A stretch of DNA of 64,000 nt from Methanomicrobiales archaeon HGW-Methanomicrobiales-3 (GTDB lineage: Archaea; Halobacteriota; Methanomicrobia; Methanomicrobiales; Methanospirillaceae): positions 1 to 64,000 of the forward strand of contig PGYK01000005.1 of assembly GCA_002839605.1 (NCBI GenBank), written 5' to 3'. Under the pieces are notes generated by a model. It had not been told where the DNA came from. It searched no databases and saw only the letters and a program-made list of their open reading frames with translations. The translations under genes and the position numbers were made by a program. Below, one piece after another: positions 9,149-19,500 of the stretch. The stretch's first letter is position 1; the number at the start of each line of letters is the position of its first letter.

Positions 9149-9271
9149 GCTCTTCGTTATTTTAAGTGGGTAAGATAAACGATGAATTCATCTGCCATTG
9201 CATTGTCTGAACCGCCGCGGGGGCGCCCCGCCTTTGGTCGGAGGAATTCATCGTAAAGGTGGGTCGGGAGC
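9149..9271 (+). repeat. 123-bp structured element, copy 1 (candidate ncRNA or MITE)
   Basis: This 123-base block recurs at 45487-45609 with the same length and strong conservation, especially GGGTA(A/C)GATAAACGATG and the two ends. The ends GCTCTT and GGGAGC can pair (four Watson-Crick and two G-U). An inner perfect 11-bp stem joins 9179-9189 to 9244-9254, and a GC hairpin (GCGGGG/CCCCGC) lies inside. No open frame is conserved. A T-rich patch just upstream could act as a promoter. The stretch 9048-9361 holds nothing else. Confidence 0.6.
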
Positions 9272-9361
9272 GCGGGGAGAAAGTGAAGAAAAAAAACAAT
9301 TCCGGAATTTCCCCTGCGCATAAAAACCCGGGCGGGTCAGGAAACCAGCCCGGTCTCCGGA

Positions 9362-11371
9362 TTACAGGCAGAAAACCCAGAGGTTGTTCACATTCACCCA
9401 CCAGAGCATCGCGATGAGCGCACCAACGACCGCGGTATAATGCACGCGGTGCGGGAGCGTCCAGTACTCCGATCTCCAGGCCGGGACCGTAGAGAGGATG
9501 GCTGCCACGGTGAGGACCAGGACAATGACCGGCAGCGTCAGGACGGCGGTCAGGGCTGCCGGGACGGCCTGCGTCTGCATGTAGATGGTGAGAATTTCCA
9601 CATCGCTGGAAATCCACGGAACCAGAACAAACACAAAGACCAGGAGGGCCAGTGCTGCTGAACCGGCGATCCACCGGGCGATCCCGGCCGGTTTTGGTGC
9701 TGATGGATCCGGGATTTTGTGCATGCGACGGAACAGGGCGAGCAGGGGCCAGAGCAGGACCGTTGCAAGGACGAGCCCGGCTGCGGTCTTGAGATTGTCC
9801 CCAAAGGATTTCATCGCGTACCACGGCACGCGATCATAGACCATGGCCGGGTTGTTCCGGTACATGAAGAAATCATACGAGCCGTCCGCTGCTGCGTGGA
9901 AGACGACATCGCCATCGGCCGGGCGGCTCCCGTCTGCCGGGGAAAAGACGCCCGGCTCCACCTCAACATACGCGACCGGGCCACTGCTGCCGGTGATAAT
10001 GAGTGTGCCGTCCGGCGATGCAGCAACGTTCAGGGGATCCGGGAGGGAGAAGTATTTCTCGAACCCGGCATAGTTGTGCCGGTTTGAGCGGTAGGATCCG
10101 TCAAACTGCCGGAGCCGGGCTGATGCAGACGGGTCCGGGACAGGAAGCACGCGGGGTTCTGCGGGGTAGTAGTGGTCCATGAACGAGGTGAAGAGGGCAT
10201 TGCGCACGCCCCTGCCACCGGCGCTGCTGCCCGAGACAAAGAAGCCGGTCTTTTCTTCGGGAAGGAGGAAGAAGAGGGAATGGAACGTGTCGGTGTCGCC
10301 GCCATGGACAATCGCACGCCGGCCATTGTAATACTGTTCGTAGAACCCGAGGCACATCCCGGTGATGCGGGGATCGTTCTCAAACGCCCGGGCATGCATC
10401 AGTTCTGCGGTTTCGGGAGCAAGGATCGTTGCGTTGCCATACGTCCCGTTCTGTAAATGCGCAATCATGAATTTTGCCATGTCCGGCGCGGTTGAGGTGA
10501 TGCTTCCCGCAGGGCCGACCACGAAGATGAAGTCATCGGCAGGTTTGTTCTCGCTGTTGGCAAACGAGTATCCCTGGGCGAGTTTCACTGCAAGTTCCGG
10601 CGGCAGTTTTTCCCGGATGCTCGTGTCTTTCATGGCAAGCGGCGTTAAGATGCGGGTTTGCAGGTACTGCTCAAAGGGCATGCCGGAAACATCCTCAACC
10701 ACGACCGCCGCGAGGGTGGTGCCGTAATTGGAGTACCGGGATACTTTCCCCGGGGGGTTGACCCGGGCCGGGATATTCTCCTGGCAATACTGCCGGGTCG
10801 AGATGAGGTCTTCGGGATCCATGCCGGTCATGTGGAGGCTCGAGTCCTCGAACCCGGCCGTGTGAGTCATGAGGTGGCGCATGGTCAATGGCTGCCCCGG
10901 GTACGTGTCCGGGACCTTCATGTCTTTTAAGTACGTGTTGACGTCAGTATCAAGGTCAATCTTCCCTTCTTCAGCCAGCTGCATGACAGAGGTCCACGTG
11001 AAGAGCTTGGATATCGAGCCGATGCGGAACGTGGTAGTAGCAGCATCTACCGGAGTCCGGTTCGCGAGATCGCGATACCCGTATCCTTTGAATGCAACCA
11101 CTTTGCCATCCTTCACCACAACAACCGTGGCCCCGGGGACATTGTAGCGGGCAATGGCTGCCGGCATAATCTCATCAAGGAACGCTTCCACCTCAGCGGG
11201 ATCTGACGGACCGTCCGGAGCTGCGGCATCCAAAACCCCAACCTGCCCCCCCGGCAGGCTTTCACTGACAATCATGTCGGCCCCGAGCACAGGGGGACAG
11301 GCAAAGATCACCAGGACAAAAAGAGCGATACCAGCGAGCGAAACCGGGAACTGCATACTGGAAAATTGCAT
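9362..11371 (-). CDS. Membrane-anchored serine hydrolase, beta-lactamase/PBP (class C) family
   Basis: Exported serine hydrolase of 669 aa. A signal peptide (residues 1-30) is followed by a class C beta-lactamase/D-Ala-D-Ala peptidase fold with the three catalytic motifs in place: SISK (Ser119, Lys122), YSN (213-215) and HGG (356-358). After a beta-rich linker (about 400-510) come four hydrophobic helices (about 515-669), a common layout for archaeal members with the enzyme outside the membrane. Methanogens lack murein, so the substrate is probably a peptide or ester rather than peptidoglycan. It converges on the 123-bp element downstream. Confidence 0.88.
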   Translation of the reverse strand: MQFSSMQFPVSLAGIALFVLVIFACPPVLGADMIVSESLPGGQVGVLDAAAPDGPSDPAEVEAFLDEIMPAAIARYNVPGATVVVVKDGKVVAFKGYGYRDLANRTPVDAATTTFRIGSISKLFTWTSVMQLAEEGKIDLDTDVNTYLKDMKVPDTYPGQPLTMRHLMTHTAGFEDSSLHMTGMDPEDLISTRQYCQENIPARVNPPGKVSRYSNYGTTLAAVVVEDVSGMPFEQYLQTRILTPLAMKDTSIREKLPPELAVKLAQGYSFANSENKPADDFIFVVGPAGSITSTAPDMAKFMIAHLQNGTYGNATILAPETAELMHARAFENDPRITGMCLGFYEQYYNGRRAIVHGGDTDTFHSLFFLLPEEKTGFFVSGSSAGGRGVRNALFTSFMDHYYPAEPRVLPVPDPSASARLRQFDGSYRSNRHNYAGFEKYFSLPDPLNVAASPDGTLIITGSSGPVAYVEVEPGVFSPADGSRPADGDVVFHAAADGSYDFFMYRNNPAMVYDRVPWYAMKSFGDNLKTAAGLVLATVLLWPLLALFRRMHKIPDPSAPKPAGIARWIAGSAALALLVFVFVLVPWISSDVEILTIYMQTQAVPAALTAVLTLPVIVLVLTVAAILSTVPAWRSEYWTLPHRVHYTAVVGALIAMLWWVNVNNLWVFCL

Positions 11372-11446
11372 TCAACAATGATAATGACTATCCTTTCGCA
11401 CCGGGAGGAATCCTGAAAGGATCCGGAACAGGTTTTTCCTGTTCGC

Positions 11447-11815
11447 TCACACTTCCCGGACCCGGCTTGCGCTATCCGTCCCCGCCTCGATCACGAGCGT
11501 GTTTGCAAACTCGCCCTGCATCTCGGCGATGTGGGAGATGAGGAGGATCTGGGGGAACCGCGACTCCTGCGTGCGGAGTGCGGTGAGGAGATTGGCCCGC
11601 CGCTCCTCGTCCTGGCTCCCGAAGATCTCATCGAAGATGAGGAAGGTGCTCTCGTGCACCTGGTGGAGTTCCGCGAGGTAGCGGGAGAGGGCGATTCTCA
11701 GTGCGACGGCGATGTCGTCCTGCTCGCCGCCGCTGAACCGGTCCACGGGCCAGTCGGTGTCGATGTCGCGGACGAGAATCGGGTCACTTTCACATTGCAG
11801 TCGGGATGTTAATAA
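11447..11815 (-). pseudogene. C-terminal remnant of a Rad50/SbcC/SMC-type ATPase
   Basis: Only the last ATPase half-domain is present: the ABC signature FSGGEQD, the Walker B/D-loop FLIFDEIFGSQD and the switch histidine in LLISH. The frame opens at a stop near 11818, so the Walker A half and the coiled-coil arms of a roughly 900-aa protein are missing. Matching residues begin at about DPILVRDIDTDWPVDRFSGG (about 11805), and the divergent RmuC-like gene starts 55 bases beyond. The gene looks cut by insertion or recombination at about 11810. A functional free-standing 99-aa peptide (GTG start at 11746) is unlikely. Confidence 0.75.
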
Positions 11816-11869
11816 GGTTTATTCACCCACAACTCAACAATCGTTAAGAGAATAATCCGGTGAAATTCC

Positions 11870-13393
11870 ATGGATAGTCCAGCCTTTGAACATCTCCGCA
11901 GATTTTTTGAACGAATAAAGAATGTCGGCTTCTTCGAACGCATCTTCTCATGGCAGGGGATCGTGTCGCAGGGCTACGATGCATTCGGAGAGTACCAGCA
12001 ACTCCAGAATCTGCTCGGAGAAAAGGACCAGGAAATCGCCGGTCTTCTTTCCAGGAACCGGGATCTGGAAAAGGATGCAGCTTACCAGCGGGAACGGGCA
12101 GGCCAGATCCAGCAGGAACTTTCCCAGGAACAGCTCAGGACACAGTCTCTGAATGAACGCATGGCGGAAAATGCCAAAGTCCTGAATGAAAGAATCACCG
12201 GAATCGAAGGAGAGCGGGCAAGGCTTTCGGCAACTCTTGCAGAGACCCAGACAAATACTGATAATACCATCCTTCAGCTGAAAGATGATCTGGTCAGACT
12301 CAAGTCAAAGAACGAAGAGCTGCTCGGGAAGATCGGTGAGCGGGAGAATGAGGCGGGGGGACTGGTTGCATCCGATAAGAAAAACCGTGAGACCATCGAG
12401 AGACTCAACCATGAAATTACCACACTCACGGTCAAAAATGATAACCTGAACGCCCAGATCACCGCGATCAAACAGGAACTGTCCCAGTACCAGCAGATCG
12501 AAGAAGACCGCATGCGGGAGCACGATCAGCGTATCACCGCACTCAATTCACTCCGGCAGCAGCTGGAAGACGATCGCCTGCGCATCGATGCCGAACGTAC
12601 AGCCGAGATCAAATCCCGGTTTTCCGACATGGAGCAGACATGGAAGAGACACGAAGAGATTGTCGAGCAATCCCTCCGGTCGATCTGCCAGCGGCACACC
12701 ATCGAATACTGCGACAAGGAAAAATTCCCGGTCTCCGGCAAAAAGCCGGACAATGCAGTTATCATTGCCGACCAGTATGTCGTCTTTGATGCAAAGAGCC
12801 CGAAAAATTCTGAGGAACTGGGGAATTTCCCGCTCTATATCAAAACCCAGGCCGAAGCAGCGAAAAAGTACACCCGTGAGGACAATGTCAAGAAGGATAT
12901 CTTCCTTGTTGTCCCGGCCAATACCATCGAATACCTGGAGGACGTCCATCTTGATATGGCGGATTACCAGGTTTATGTTGTCACGCATGACTGTCTTGAG
13001 CCCATTGTCCTCGCCCTCCGGAAGATCGAGGATTACCAGTTCGTTGATCAGTTAAGTCCCGAGGACCGCGAGAAGATTTGCCACGTGATCGGGAAGTTCG
13101 CCCATGCGACCAAGCGGCGGATGCAGATTGATACATACTTTTTCAATGAATTCCTTGGTCTTCTCAAAAGTTGCGAATCCCTTCCGGATGATATCCTGAA
13201 AAGTGTTGTGAGTTTTGAGAAAGCGGAGAAGATGAACCCTCCGATGGAGAAGCGCAAGAAACAGATACCGATCAAGGAGCTTGAGCACGAGATTAAAGTG
13301 ATCACGAAGGAGGCCGAAGCCCGTGAGATCGATGTTACGGCTGTGACAAAAGAGAAGATCGAGATGATCCCGCTCGACCGGTACCTGGAATAA
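11870..13393 (+). CDS. RmuC-like coiled-coil protein with PD-(D/E)XK nuclease core
   Basis: Protein of 507 aa. Residues about 42-262 form a long coiled coil rich in Glu, Gln and Lys heptads. A restriction-endonuclease-like core follows, with the acidic residues in KKPDNAVI (Asp294) and VVFDAKS (Asp307-x-Lys309), the arrangement seen in RmuC, which limits DNA rearrangements in bacteria. The rest is a helical C-terminal region. GGTGA precedes the ATG at good spacing. The next gene in the same direction is addB, 40 bases on, so the three genes probably form one DNA-processing operon. RmuC is the best family guess; the exact reaction is unknown. Confidence 0.65.
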   Translation: MDSPAFEHLRRFFERIKNVGFFERIFSWQGIVSQGYDAFGEYQQLQNLLGEKDQEIAGLLSRNRDLEKDAAYQRERAGQIQQELSQEQLRTQSLNERMAENAKVLNERITGIEGERARLSATLAETQTNTDNTILQLKDDLVRLKSKNEELLGKIGERENEAGGLVASDKKNRETIERLNHEITTLTVKNDNLNAQITAIKQELSQYQQIEEDRMREHDQRITALNSLRQQLEDDRLRIDAERTAEIKSRFSDMEQTWKRHEEIVEQSLRSICQRHTIEYCDKEKFPVSGKKPDNAVIIADQYVVFDAKSPKNSEELGNFPLYIKTQAEAAKKYTREDNVKKDIFLVVPANTIEYLEDVHLDMADYQVYVVTHDCLEPIVLALRKIEDYQFVDQLSPEDREKICHVIGKFAHATKRRMQIDTYFFNEFLGLLKSCESLPDDILKSVVSFEKAEKMNPPMEKRKKQIPIKELEHEIKVITKEAEAREIDVTAVTKEKIEMIPLDRYLE

Positions 13394-13433
13394 ATCCTTC
13401 TCATTTTTCTTCTGTGCAGATTAACCACATATC

Positions 13434-16400
13434 ATGCCAGCACAGTCTTCCCTGGAATCCTTTGATCGCGCTGTTACGTACGATTACAGGCTCCCCGGGG
13501 AAAAACTGGATTTTGTTATCGACCGGTTTGTTGCTGCTGCAAAGGAAGATCCGTTCACGAGCTGGCTCCTGCTTCCCACGCAGAGACTGGTCCTTCACGT
13601 TACCGGTAATCTGACAGAGAATACTATCCCCTTCATCTCCTCCCGAATTTGTACACTCGATGGATTCTGTAAGATCCTGTTCGAGGAGAACCGGACAACC
13701 GGGAGGTTTCTCTCAAAAGGGGAATCGAAACTGCTGCTCACGCAGGTTCTTGTAGACCATGCCAGGGAAGTCCCTCTCTTCATGGCCCGCGATCATCCGT
13801 CATCCGGCACGATCGATGATCTCATGACCTTCATGAACGTCACGCTGACCCGGAAGGTCCCGTTCCCTGAATGCCTCCTGGATCTTGAGAGCGAGAAGAG
13901 CCGGCAGCTTGACACGATCATCACGGAATACCGGAACCGGTTGAGAGAACTGGATCTGGTGGATGGCGATACGATCCTTGAATGGACCATCGATCACCTG
14001 AACCGTTCCGTCACATCTTCCCTTGGCAGAGTTTTCATCTACGGGTTCCATGAGCCCCTGCCGCTCGAACAGGATCTCTTTACGGCACTACGGGAGCATG
14101 CCGCACAAGCGCACTTCTTCGTTCCTGACGGTATCGATCAGAATATCTTCAGGAGCCGGGCTGCCGGGGGAAACCAGCCAGGATCCCAACCAGTGTTCGA
14201 TCCATCCACTCTTCAATCGCAGATTACCGGCCTCTTTTCTGGTACAGGGACCATTTCTTCAGATAATTTTTTCAGAATTTCGACAGTCCCCACACGCTAT
14301 GCTGAAGTGTACAATATTGCAGCCGAAATCAGCCGGCTGAATAACAGCGGGACACGACTTTCCGATATCGCGGTTGTTTTCCCGGATCTCCGGGGGGATC
14401 TTACGCTTATCGAAGAGGTATTCTCCGATTTTTCAATCCCGTGGAACGCGGCAGTCGGGCCCCGTCTCTCCCGTTCGCCGGTTGTCCAGTTCTTTCTTTT
14501 GATCGCCGGCCTTGCATCCGGCGGACATTCCCGCGAAGACATTGTCCGGCTGATCGCAAGCCCGTTCTTCCAAAAAGGGCCGGTGCCCGGCGGAACGTCC
14601 CGCCTGGATGCCGCGGAAGTTGATCTCGTCTCCCGGTATGCCGGAATCGACGGACCCCGGCCCAACTGGGAGAAACAGCTGGACTGGCTCTTCCAGCAGA
14701 TGCAGGACCCGGAAAAAGCAAAAAATTTCCGGGGGATCACGGTTCATTCCGTTGAACGTGTCCGGGATGGAATGCGGATCCTCAAACGCGATCTGGATAT
14801 TCTGTCGGACAAGAAAAGACTCCGGGATCATATCCGGGGATTTGTCCAATTCCTCGCATCGTGGGAGATCCCATACGTGTTCGGAGCGCCGGATTCGCAG
14901 CTGAAAGAGCGTGAGATCCGTACACGGAAAAAATTCCTCACCCGTATTGAGGCTCTTGAACGGATAGCATGGATGCCGTCCGATGAGCCGATTAGTTCGC
15001 AGGATTTTTCCCGGCTCCTCTCCGCCATTGCCGAAGAACCAGATGATTCCGGCCGTCAGGATGATTGCGGCGTCACCCTGCTCGGTCTCCGGGAATGCCC
15101 GCACATGAAATTCCCCGTCGTCTTTATCGGCGGCCTCACGGAAGGGGTCTTTCCACGCCTGACCACCCGGCTCCCCTTCACGAACTCGCTTGAAAATACC
15201 CGCATGGGAACCCGCTCGCTCGCTGAGATCCTGCGGGAAGAACAGTACTATTTCATCGCGGCACTGCTTTCAGCGACGTCCATGGTTTACGTAAGCGCCC
15301 CGCTTGCCGAGGGGGAGAAGACCCTCCTCACCTCGGCATTCTTCGAACGGGTCCGGATGCGGACCGGCGATTGCCCGTGGCCGGCTCTTCCGGAAAAACC
15401 TTCGGGATCCCGTCGCACTGCTGCTCTCGGGGCCGGGGGCGGGATTCGTGACGGGGAAGCCTGCAACGTTCTTCACCTGATCCCGGCATCACAGGATATC
15501 AGCGATCTCACCGGGCGCATCAACATGGAACGGTACTATCGCCGGGGCGTCTGCGATTCTCCGTTTGACGGGATTCTCTCCGGGGATGAAGCCATCAGCA
15601 CAGCCCTTGCCGGGCAGTACGGTCCGGACCATGTGTATTCCCCGACAAGTCTTGAGACCTATGCCACCTGCCCGTTTGCGTATTTCCTGAACCGGGTGAT
15701 CGGCCTCAACCCCCTGCCGGAGGTGGAGCTGAACCTTTCCGCAAGCGATCGCGGAACGGTCATCCACGATATCCTCACCACGTTTTACCGGCAGTGGCTG
15801 GCCCGCGGCCCGGCAAAGGTCAGTCTCTCATCTCTTGCGGATGCAATGGAAATAATTCTCGGGATTGCCCGTGACGAGCTGGCGCAATATTCATTCCAGA
15901 GCCCGCTGTGGGATGCAACCCGTATCCAGATGCTCGGGGACTCGCACACCGGTCCCGGGTATTTCGAACGGTTCCTTGAAAGCGAGGCGGCCGAAGCGGA
16001 CTCCCCACTCGTGCCCTCCCGTTTCGAGTTCTCGTTCGGTATGCCGGCAACAGATTCCGATGATCCTGCATCATCCCCGGAACCAGTTGAACTTGCAGCA
16101 CCGGATGGTGAGCAGAAACTGCGCATCCGGGGCCGGATCGACCGGATCGATATCACGCCATCGGGCGAGTTCCTCATCTGGGATTACAAGTCCGGTTCGC
16201 AGCATCCCAAGGCAAAGGATATCGCGGCGGGAACGGCCCTGCAACTGCCGCTCTACCTCCTCGCGTTCGCGCAGATCACCAGCTCGCACGGGATCGGAGG
16301 GGGATATTATAAAATCCGGCGCGAGGTGGAACAAAACATCGTGCTTGCGGATACTGCGGTAAAGGAGCTGGTGATATCCCGCGTGCGTCCAACCGCGGAT

Positions 16401-16574
16401 TTCACCGGCACGATCCGGCACTCCTGCGATTGTGCCTTTGCCTATATCGACGGGATCCGGAACGGGCGCTTCCCGCTCCCCCCGGAAGAGAAATGCCCGA
16501 ATACGTATTGTGACTTCAAACGGATCTGCCGCTTCGACCCCTACCGGATTTTAGAGACCGGGGAGGAGACCTGA
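13434..16574 (+). CDS. addB: AddB-like helicase/exonuclease subunit with Fe-S nuclease domain
   Basis: Large protein (1046 aa) of the AddB/RexB type, which pairs with AddA to resect double-strand ends. The N-terminal UvrD-like fold has lost its Walker A (LLLPTQRLVLH instead of GxGKT), as in AddB. The C-terminal RecB-family nuclease is intact: GRIDRID, then IWDYKSG and LQLPLY. Cysteines in YATCPFAYFL and in CPNTYCDFKRIC near the end are placed as the four Fe-S ligands of AddB. The stop is two bases from the addA start. AddAB is mainly bacterial, so its presence here suggests transfer. Confidence 0.82.
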   Translation: MPAQSSLESFDRAVTYDYRLPGEKLDFVIDRFVAAAKEDPFTSWLLLPTQRLVLHVTGNLTENTIPFISSRICTLDGFCKILFEENRTTGRFLSKGESKLLLTQVLVDHAREVPLFMARDHPSSGTIDDLMTFMNVTLTRKVPFPECLLDLESEKSRQLDTIITEYRNRLRELDLVDGDTILEWTIDHLNRSVTSSLGRVFIYGFHEPLPLEQDLFTALREHAAQAHFFVPDGIDQNIFRSRAAGGNQPGSQPVFDPSTLQSQITGLFSGTGTISSDNFFRISTVPTRYAEVYNIAAEISRLNNSGTRLSDIAVVFPDLRGDLTLIEEVFSDFSIPWNAAVGPRLSRSPVVQFFLLIAGLASGGHSREDIVRLIASPFFQKGPVPGGTSRLDAAEVDLVSRYAGIDGPRPNWEKQLDWLFQQMQDPEKAKNFRGITVHSVERVRDGMRILKRDLDILSDKKRLRDHIRGFVQFLASWEIPYVFGAPDSQLKEREIRTRKKFLTRIEALERIAWMPSDEPISSQDFSRLLSAIAEEPDDSGRQDDCGVTLLGLRECPHMKFPVVFIGGLTEGVFPRLTTRLPFTNSLENTRMGTRSLAEILREEQYYFIAALLSATSMVYVSAPLAEGEKTLLTSAFFERVRMRTGDCPWPALPEKPSGSRRTAALGAGGGIRDGEACNVLHLIPASQDISDLTGRINMERYYRRGVCDSPFDGILSGDEAISTALAGQYGPDHVYSPTSLETYATCPFAYFLNRVIGLNPLPEVELNLSASDRGTVIHDILTTFYRQWLARGPAKVSLSSLADAMEIILGIARDELAQYSFQSPLWDATRIQMLGDSHTGPGYFERFLESEAAEADSPLVPSRFEFSFGMPATDSDDPASSPEPVELAAPDGEQKLRIRGRIDRIDITPSGEFLIWDYKSGSQHPKAKDIAAGTALQLPLYLLAFAQITSSHGIGGGYYKIRREVEQNIVLADTAVKELVISRVRPTADFTGTIRHSCDCAFAYIDGIRNGRFPLPPEEKCPNTYCDFKRICRFDPYRILETGEET

Positions 16575-16575
16575 C

Positions 16576-19500
16576 ATGGGTGCGACAGAACGGCAGGGCG
16601 AGGCAATCACTAAGCATGACAAGAGCATGGTGGTCACGGCCGGTGCCGGGACCGGCAAGACGTACGTGCTGGTCCAAAAATATATCGACCTGCTCAAAAC
16701 TCAGGGAGTGGGCGTCCCGCAGATCCTTGCCCTGACCTTTACGGACAAAGCGGCAGCCGAGATGAAGGAGCGGATCCGGGCCGGGATTCTCAAACAGGAA
16801 GGTCCGCAGTGGGAGAAGGCTTGTGAGGACTTCATGATCGCGCCGGTCCAGACATTCCATTCGTTCTGCGCCCAGGTACTCCGGGAATTCCCGATCGAGG
16901 CCGGGCTGGAACCCGGCTTCGCAGTGCTGGACGAGCAGCAAGCATCCCGCATCCATGCTGCCGCGTTCGAGGACCTGATCCATACAAGGCAGGATGGCCC
17001 GGTTCACGAGGCGCTGATCCATGTCCTCTCCATCACCGAGCAGTACAACCTGCGCACGATGCTCCTTGCTATGTACGGGAAACGGGAACAGTACGCCCGG
17101 TTCTTTTCCGCGCTTGGCGGGGATGAGCGCAATGTCGTCGATGTCTGGAAGCGTGAGGTTGATACATTCCGCGATGAGGAGATCGCGGCACTCCGGAAGG
17201 ATCCCACGTTCTCGTCCTGTCTCCGGACGCTGCTTCGGCTTGCACCGGCATACGCTGGCGTGGATGACAAGGCGGCGATCTTCCTGCAGGAGATCCGGCC
17301 GCTCCTCTCCGCTCTTGAATCCCCCGCAGATCCCGGGGAGTTCTCCCGGGCCGGGCTCGAACTTGCGGGAAGGAAACCCGGCAGGATCGGGGTGAAGAAG
17401 AACTGGAAGGACAATGATCTCGAAGAGTTCCGGCACTCCCGGAAAACCCTGACGGATATCCTGGAGCGGAAGAGTTCCCTGTTCCGGATGACCGTGGACC
17501 CTGCCGATCCGCTCATCACCGGCTCCGTCCAGTTCCTGAAATCATTGTCCCTGGTCTTTTTACGGTACGCGGATCTTGTCGGGAGCGGGAAAACTGCTCT
17601 CGGCGGCCTCGACTTCTCCGATCTCATCCTCAATGCCCGGAAACTATTCCTTGAGCAGGGCGGGCTTGTTGCGAAACACCTGATGCCCCGGTTCCGGTAC
17701 ATCCTTGTCGACGAGTTCCAGGACACGGACCTTGTGCAGTTCGAGATCATCACCTCCATCATCGGGGAGCTCTCGCCGTCCATGGACCGGCTCTTCATTG
17801 TCGGGGATCCCAAGCAGTCGATCTATCTCTTCCGCGACGCTGACGTGACCCGGTTCAAGGAGGCGCAGGAGAAGATCGCAACTGCCTGCAAAGGCCGGGT
17901 GGTGAACCTCGACACGAGCTTCCGGAGCACGAAGGAGGTAATCGGCCTCTCGAATATCATCTTCTCCCGGCTCCTTGCCTCGGCCGAGAAACCGTGGGAG
18001 TTCGGGTACGAGCAGGTCCGGATTTCTGAAAGCCGTGCCGATCATGCTGGTTCCGTAGAACTTCTGCTGCCCCCCAAAGGAGACGATGCAGCCACAACGA
18101 AACGGAACGAGGCCGGCATGGTGGCCCGGCGGATCCACAGCATCGTGCATGCGCAGCCGCTCACCGTGTACGAGGAGCTGCCGGATCACACGTTTGTACA
18201 GCGGCCGGCCCGGTACGGGGATGTCGCAATCCTGCTTGAAGCGCGGACCAACCTCTCGTATTACCTCTCATCGCTTTCTGAATACGGGATTCCGTTCTAT
18301 GTCCATGGCGGGACCGGGTTCTACCACCGGCAGGAGGTGTACGACCTGTACAGCATCCTCTCGTTCCTCCAGCACCGGCACGACAATGTCAGCCTTGCCG
18401 GTCTCCTCCGGTCTCCGTACTTCGGCCTTGCGGACACGGAACTTTTCTGCATTGCGCAGGAGAACGGGATTACCTTCTGGGATAAACTCCGGGCGTATGC
18501 GGAGAAGACCGGGGCCGGGCAGGCCTCTCATGCACGCGACCTTCTCATCTCGTGGCAGCAGTACGCCGGGCATGTCGGGCTCGTTGCACTGCTCCGGAAG
18601 ATCCTTGCGGAGTCCGGGGTCTACACCGTGTATGCCGCTCTCCCGGCCGGGGAACAGATTCTGGCAAACATCGAGAAGCTGGTCGCGATGGCCCGGAACC
18701 GGGAGGAGGCCGGCCTGTATGCCCTCGCCGACTTCACGGCCGATCTCCGGATGGCGATGGACGAGGACGAGCGGGAGGGCGAGGCGCCGCTCGATGCGCT
18801 CGCAGAAAATGCCGTCAACATCATGACAGTCCACGCGGCAAAGGGACTGGAGTTCCCCATCGTCTTCGTGCCGGACATGGGCAGGTCATTTCGCGACACG
18901 TATCCCCCGATCATGATCGGCGACAACCCGCTGATGGTGGGTGTGAAGGTTGCGGACCCGGGGAACAATTACGCGATGACCGAGAGCGCCGTCCTCCTCA
19001 CCCTCCGGGAGCAGCAGCGGCAGAAGGAGCGGGCCGAGAAGAAGCGGTTGCTCTACGTTGCATTGACCCGTGCGAGAGATCATTTGTTCATGAGCGGGAC
19101 AGCCCCGGAGGATGCCGGGGTGTCGTTCGATCTCGCCCGGTCCCGGATCGAGTGGGTGTTCACGGCGCTTGGCGTGACCGGGGATGCGGTTGCGGCCGGG
19201 GGATTAACGCTTGAGTTGCCGGATGGGGCCGGGTCGATCCGTTTAACGATTGTTTCCGATCCAATGGCGATCCCGGCCGAGAGCGGGAGGATTGAGCCTT
19301 CTCTGATTATTGTACCGGAGGAATGTGAGGGGAAGGCCGGGACGTGGGCTGCCCCAAAGTATTCTGCCGGGCCGGAACGGGTGAAGGTGAAATCCGTTTC
19401 GGATATTGAGAAAGAGCAGACGGTAAAGGGATCAGAACCTAGCCCGGCCCGGGAACCGGTGGTGTCGAAGTACCTGCCGGGCGTTGAAGGGACGAAGAAG

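Noticed and set aside
9162-9824. Minus-strand frame running over the 123-bp element into the hydrolase gene
   Set aside because: Different frame from the real beta-lactamase-fold gene, with Pro/Arg-rich nonsense; the element's second copy does not keep the frame.
11447-11746. Functional 99-aa ATPase
   Set aside because: It lacks Walker A and the coiled coil, so it cannot bind ATP alone; treated as a remnant.
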